A stretch of DNA of 35,268 nucleotides from Leptospira chreensis (GTDB lineage: Bacteria; Spirochaetota; Leptospiria; Leptospirales; Leptospiraceae), in the NCBI RefSeq assembly GCF_016919165.1, contig NZ_JAFFPS010000072.1, positions 1-35,268 on the forward strand, in the 5' to 3' direction. The notes under the pieces are model-generated. The model was not told the DNA's origin. It did not search any database and saw only the letters and a program-made list of their open reading frames with translations. The position numbers were made by a program, and so were the translations under genes. Each line of letters starts with the position of its first letter. Within the stretch, counting starts at the first letter, position 1. Of the stretch, positions 34,952 through 35,268 are shown piece after piece.

Positions 34952-35191
34952 TTAGTAAGGTGAATTTCGGATTTCTGTAATTACTTGTGTAAAAAGATTA
35001 CGACTTTTGGTATTGTCGACACTGGTCGTTTGAAAGGCCATCATCGAATGATCGCAGTCTGCGATATCAATTTGTTTGTAAGTTAGGTTCCCAAGCCTTG
35101 CACTATTACGAGGTACAATGCCGTCTGACTGCGTAAAACCAGCGTTATTCAAAATATTACAGCCTGTATTGTAGTAAAAAGTTTCACCCAC
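34952..35191 (-). CDS. Lipase-like C-terminal fragment, possibly truncated
   Basis: The 79-aa frame from a GTG at 35191 contains SDGIVPRNSARLGN and later DIADCDHSMMAF. These resemble the Asp and His motifs at the end of alpha/beta-hydrolase lipases (an xDGxVP segment, then DH). Codons upstream stay coding-like, but TAA stops lie in frame at 35219-35221 and 35246-35248. It is therefore either a short protein with an unusual start, or a remnant of a larger gene broken near the window edge. The stop is 7 bases from the convergent symporter stop. A + strand frame open to the window end (35132-35268) overlaps it and is the competing reading. Confidence 0.4.
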   Translation of the reverse strand: MGETFYYNTGCNILNNAGFTQSDGIVPRNSARLGNLTYKQIDIADCDHSMMAFQTTSVDNTKSRNLFTQVITEIRNSPY

Positions 35192-35268
35192 GGTGCAGAG
35201 AATGTGGTTCTGGATGTTTTAAATCAGTCCTATCTGGATGCCAACTTAAACGGAAGGTTTGTCAGTTT

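Noticed and set aside
1..35268. tRNA/rRNA genes, CRISPR arrays, IS elements or prophage genes
   Set aside because: No cloverleaf, rRNA-like block, spaced direct repeats, transposase or integrase sequence was seen on either strand by eye.

Overview
The window is an AT-rich, densely coded bacterial chromosome segment. Gene content points to a spirochaete of the genus Leptospira. It has a diderm envelope set (LptD, many lipoproteins), GatC/GatA for indirect Gln/Asn-tRNA synthesis, an LspA with an unusual insertion, GTG/TTG starts, and several paralogue-rich signalling proteins. The genus call is inference from gene style and organisation; no rRNA or species marker is present. I see no rRNA, tRNA, CRISPR, prophage, IS element or clear sign of recent transfer.

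Region 1 (1-4.7 kb) is cell wall and purine synthesis. The 3' end of murG is followed by murC on the + strand. Convergent to it is a - strand operon murF-purE-purK, with purE and purK overlapping by 17 bases.

Region 2 (4.7-8.05 kb) is a + strand operon: a Gfo/Idh/MocA oxidoreductase, an ABC1/UbiB-family kinase-like protein (4-base overlap) and lspA. It ends at a strong hairpin (8012-8044) shared with the convergent next gene.

Region 3 (8.05-14.2 kb) starts with a - strand pair coupled by TAATG: an unrecognised 637-aa helical protein and a nitrilase-fold protein lacking its catalytic cysteine. Divergent from it are a MoxR AAA ATPase and a CoxE-type VWA protein, then a PrsW-type membrane protease with an extra C-terminal domain.

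Region 4 (14.2-22.6 kb) is rich in signalling and envelope proteins. A secreted protein with an Sm-like N-terminal segment diverges from a membrane SpoIIE-type phosphatase across an 18-bp perfect dyad. The phosphatase overlaps a TPR protein that ends in a similar segment. Then come a STAS anti-sigma-antagonist, a 59-aa unlisted small gene, a pseudo-receiver/PAS/degenerate-GGDEF/EAL protein, an M48 lipoprotein protease and a MORN-repeat lipoprotein. Phosphatase plus STAS suggests a partner-switching circuit; this is inference, since no anti-sigma kinase or sigma factor is in the window.

Region 5 (22.6-26.1 kb) holds a UvrD/Rep-type helicase, a receiver-histidine-kinase protein with a degraded ATP-binding domain, and a small DUF6166-like protein.

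Region 6 (26.3-34.9 kb) is a long tightly packed + strand run: lptD, a polyprenyl glycosylphosphotransferase, gatC, gatA, hisF and a sodium:solute symporter, with overlaps or gaps of 12 bases or less. A convergent lipase-like C-terminal fragment closes the window.
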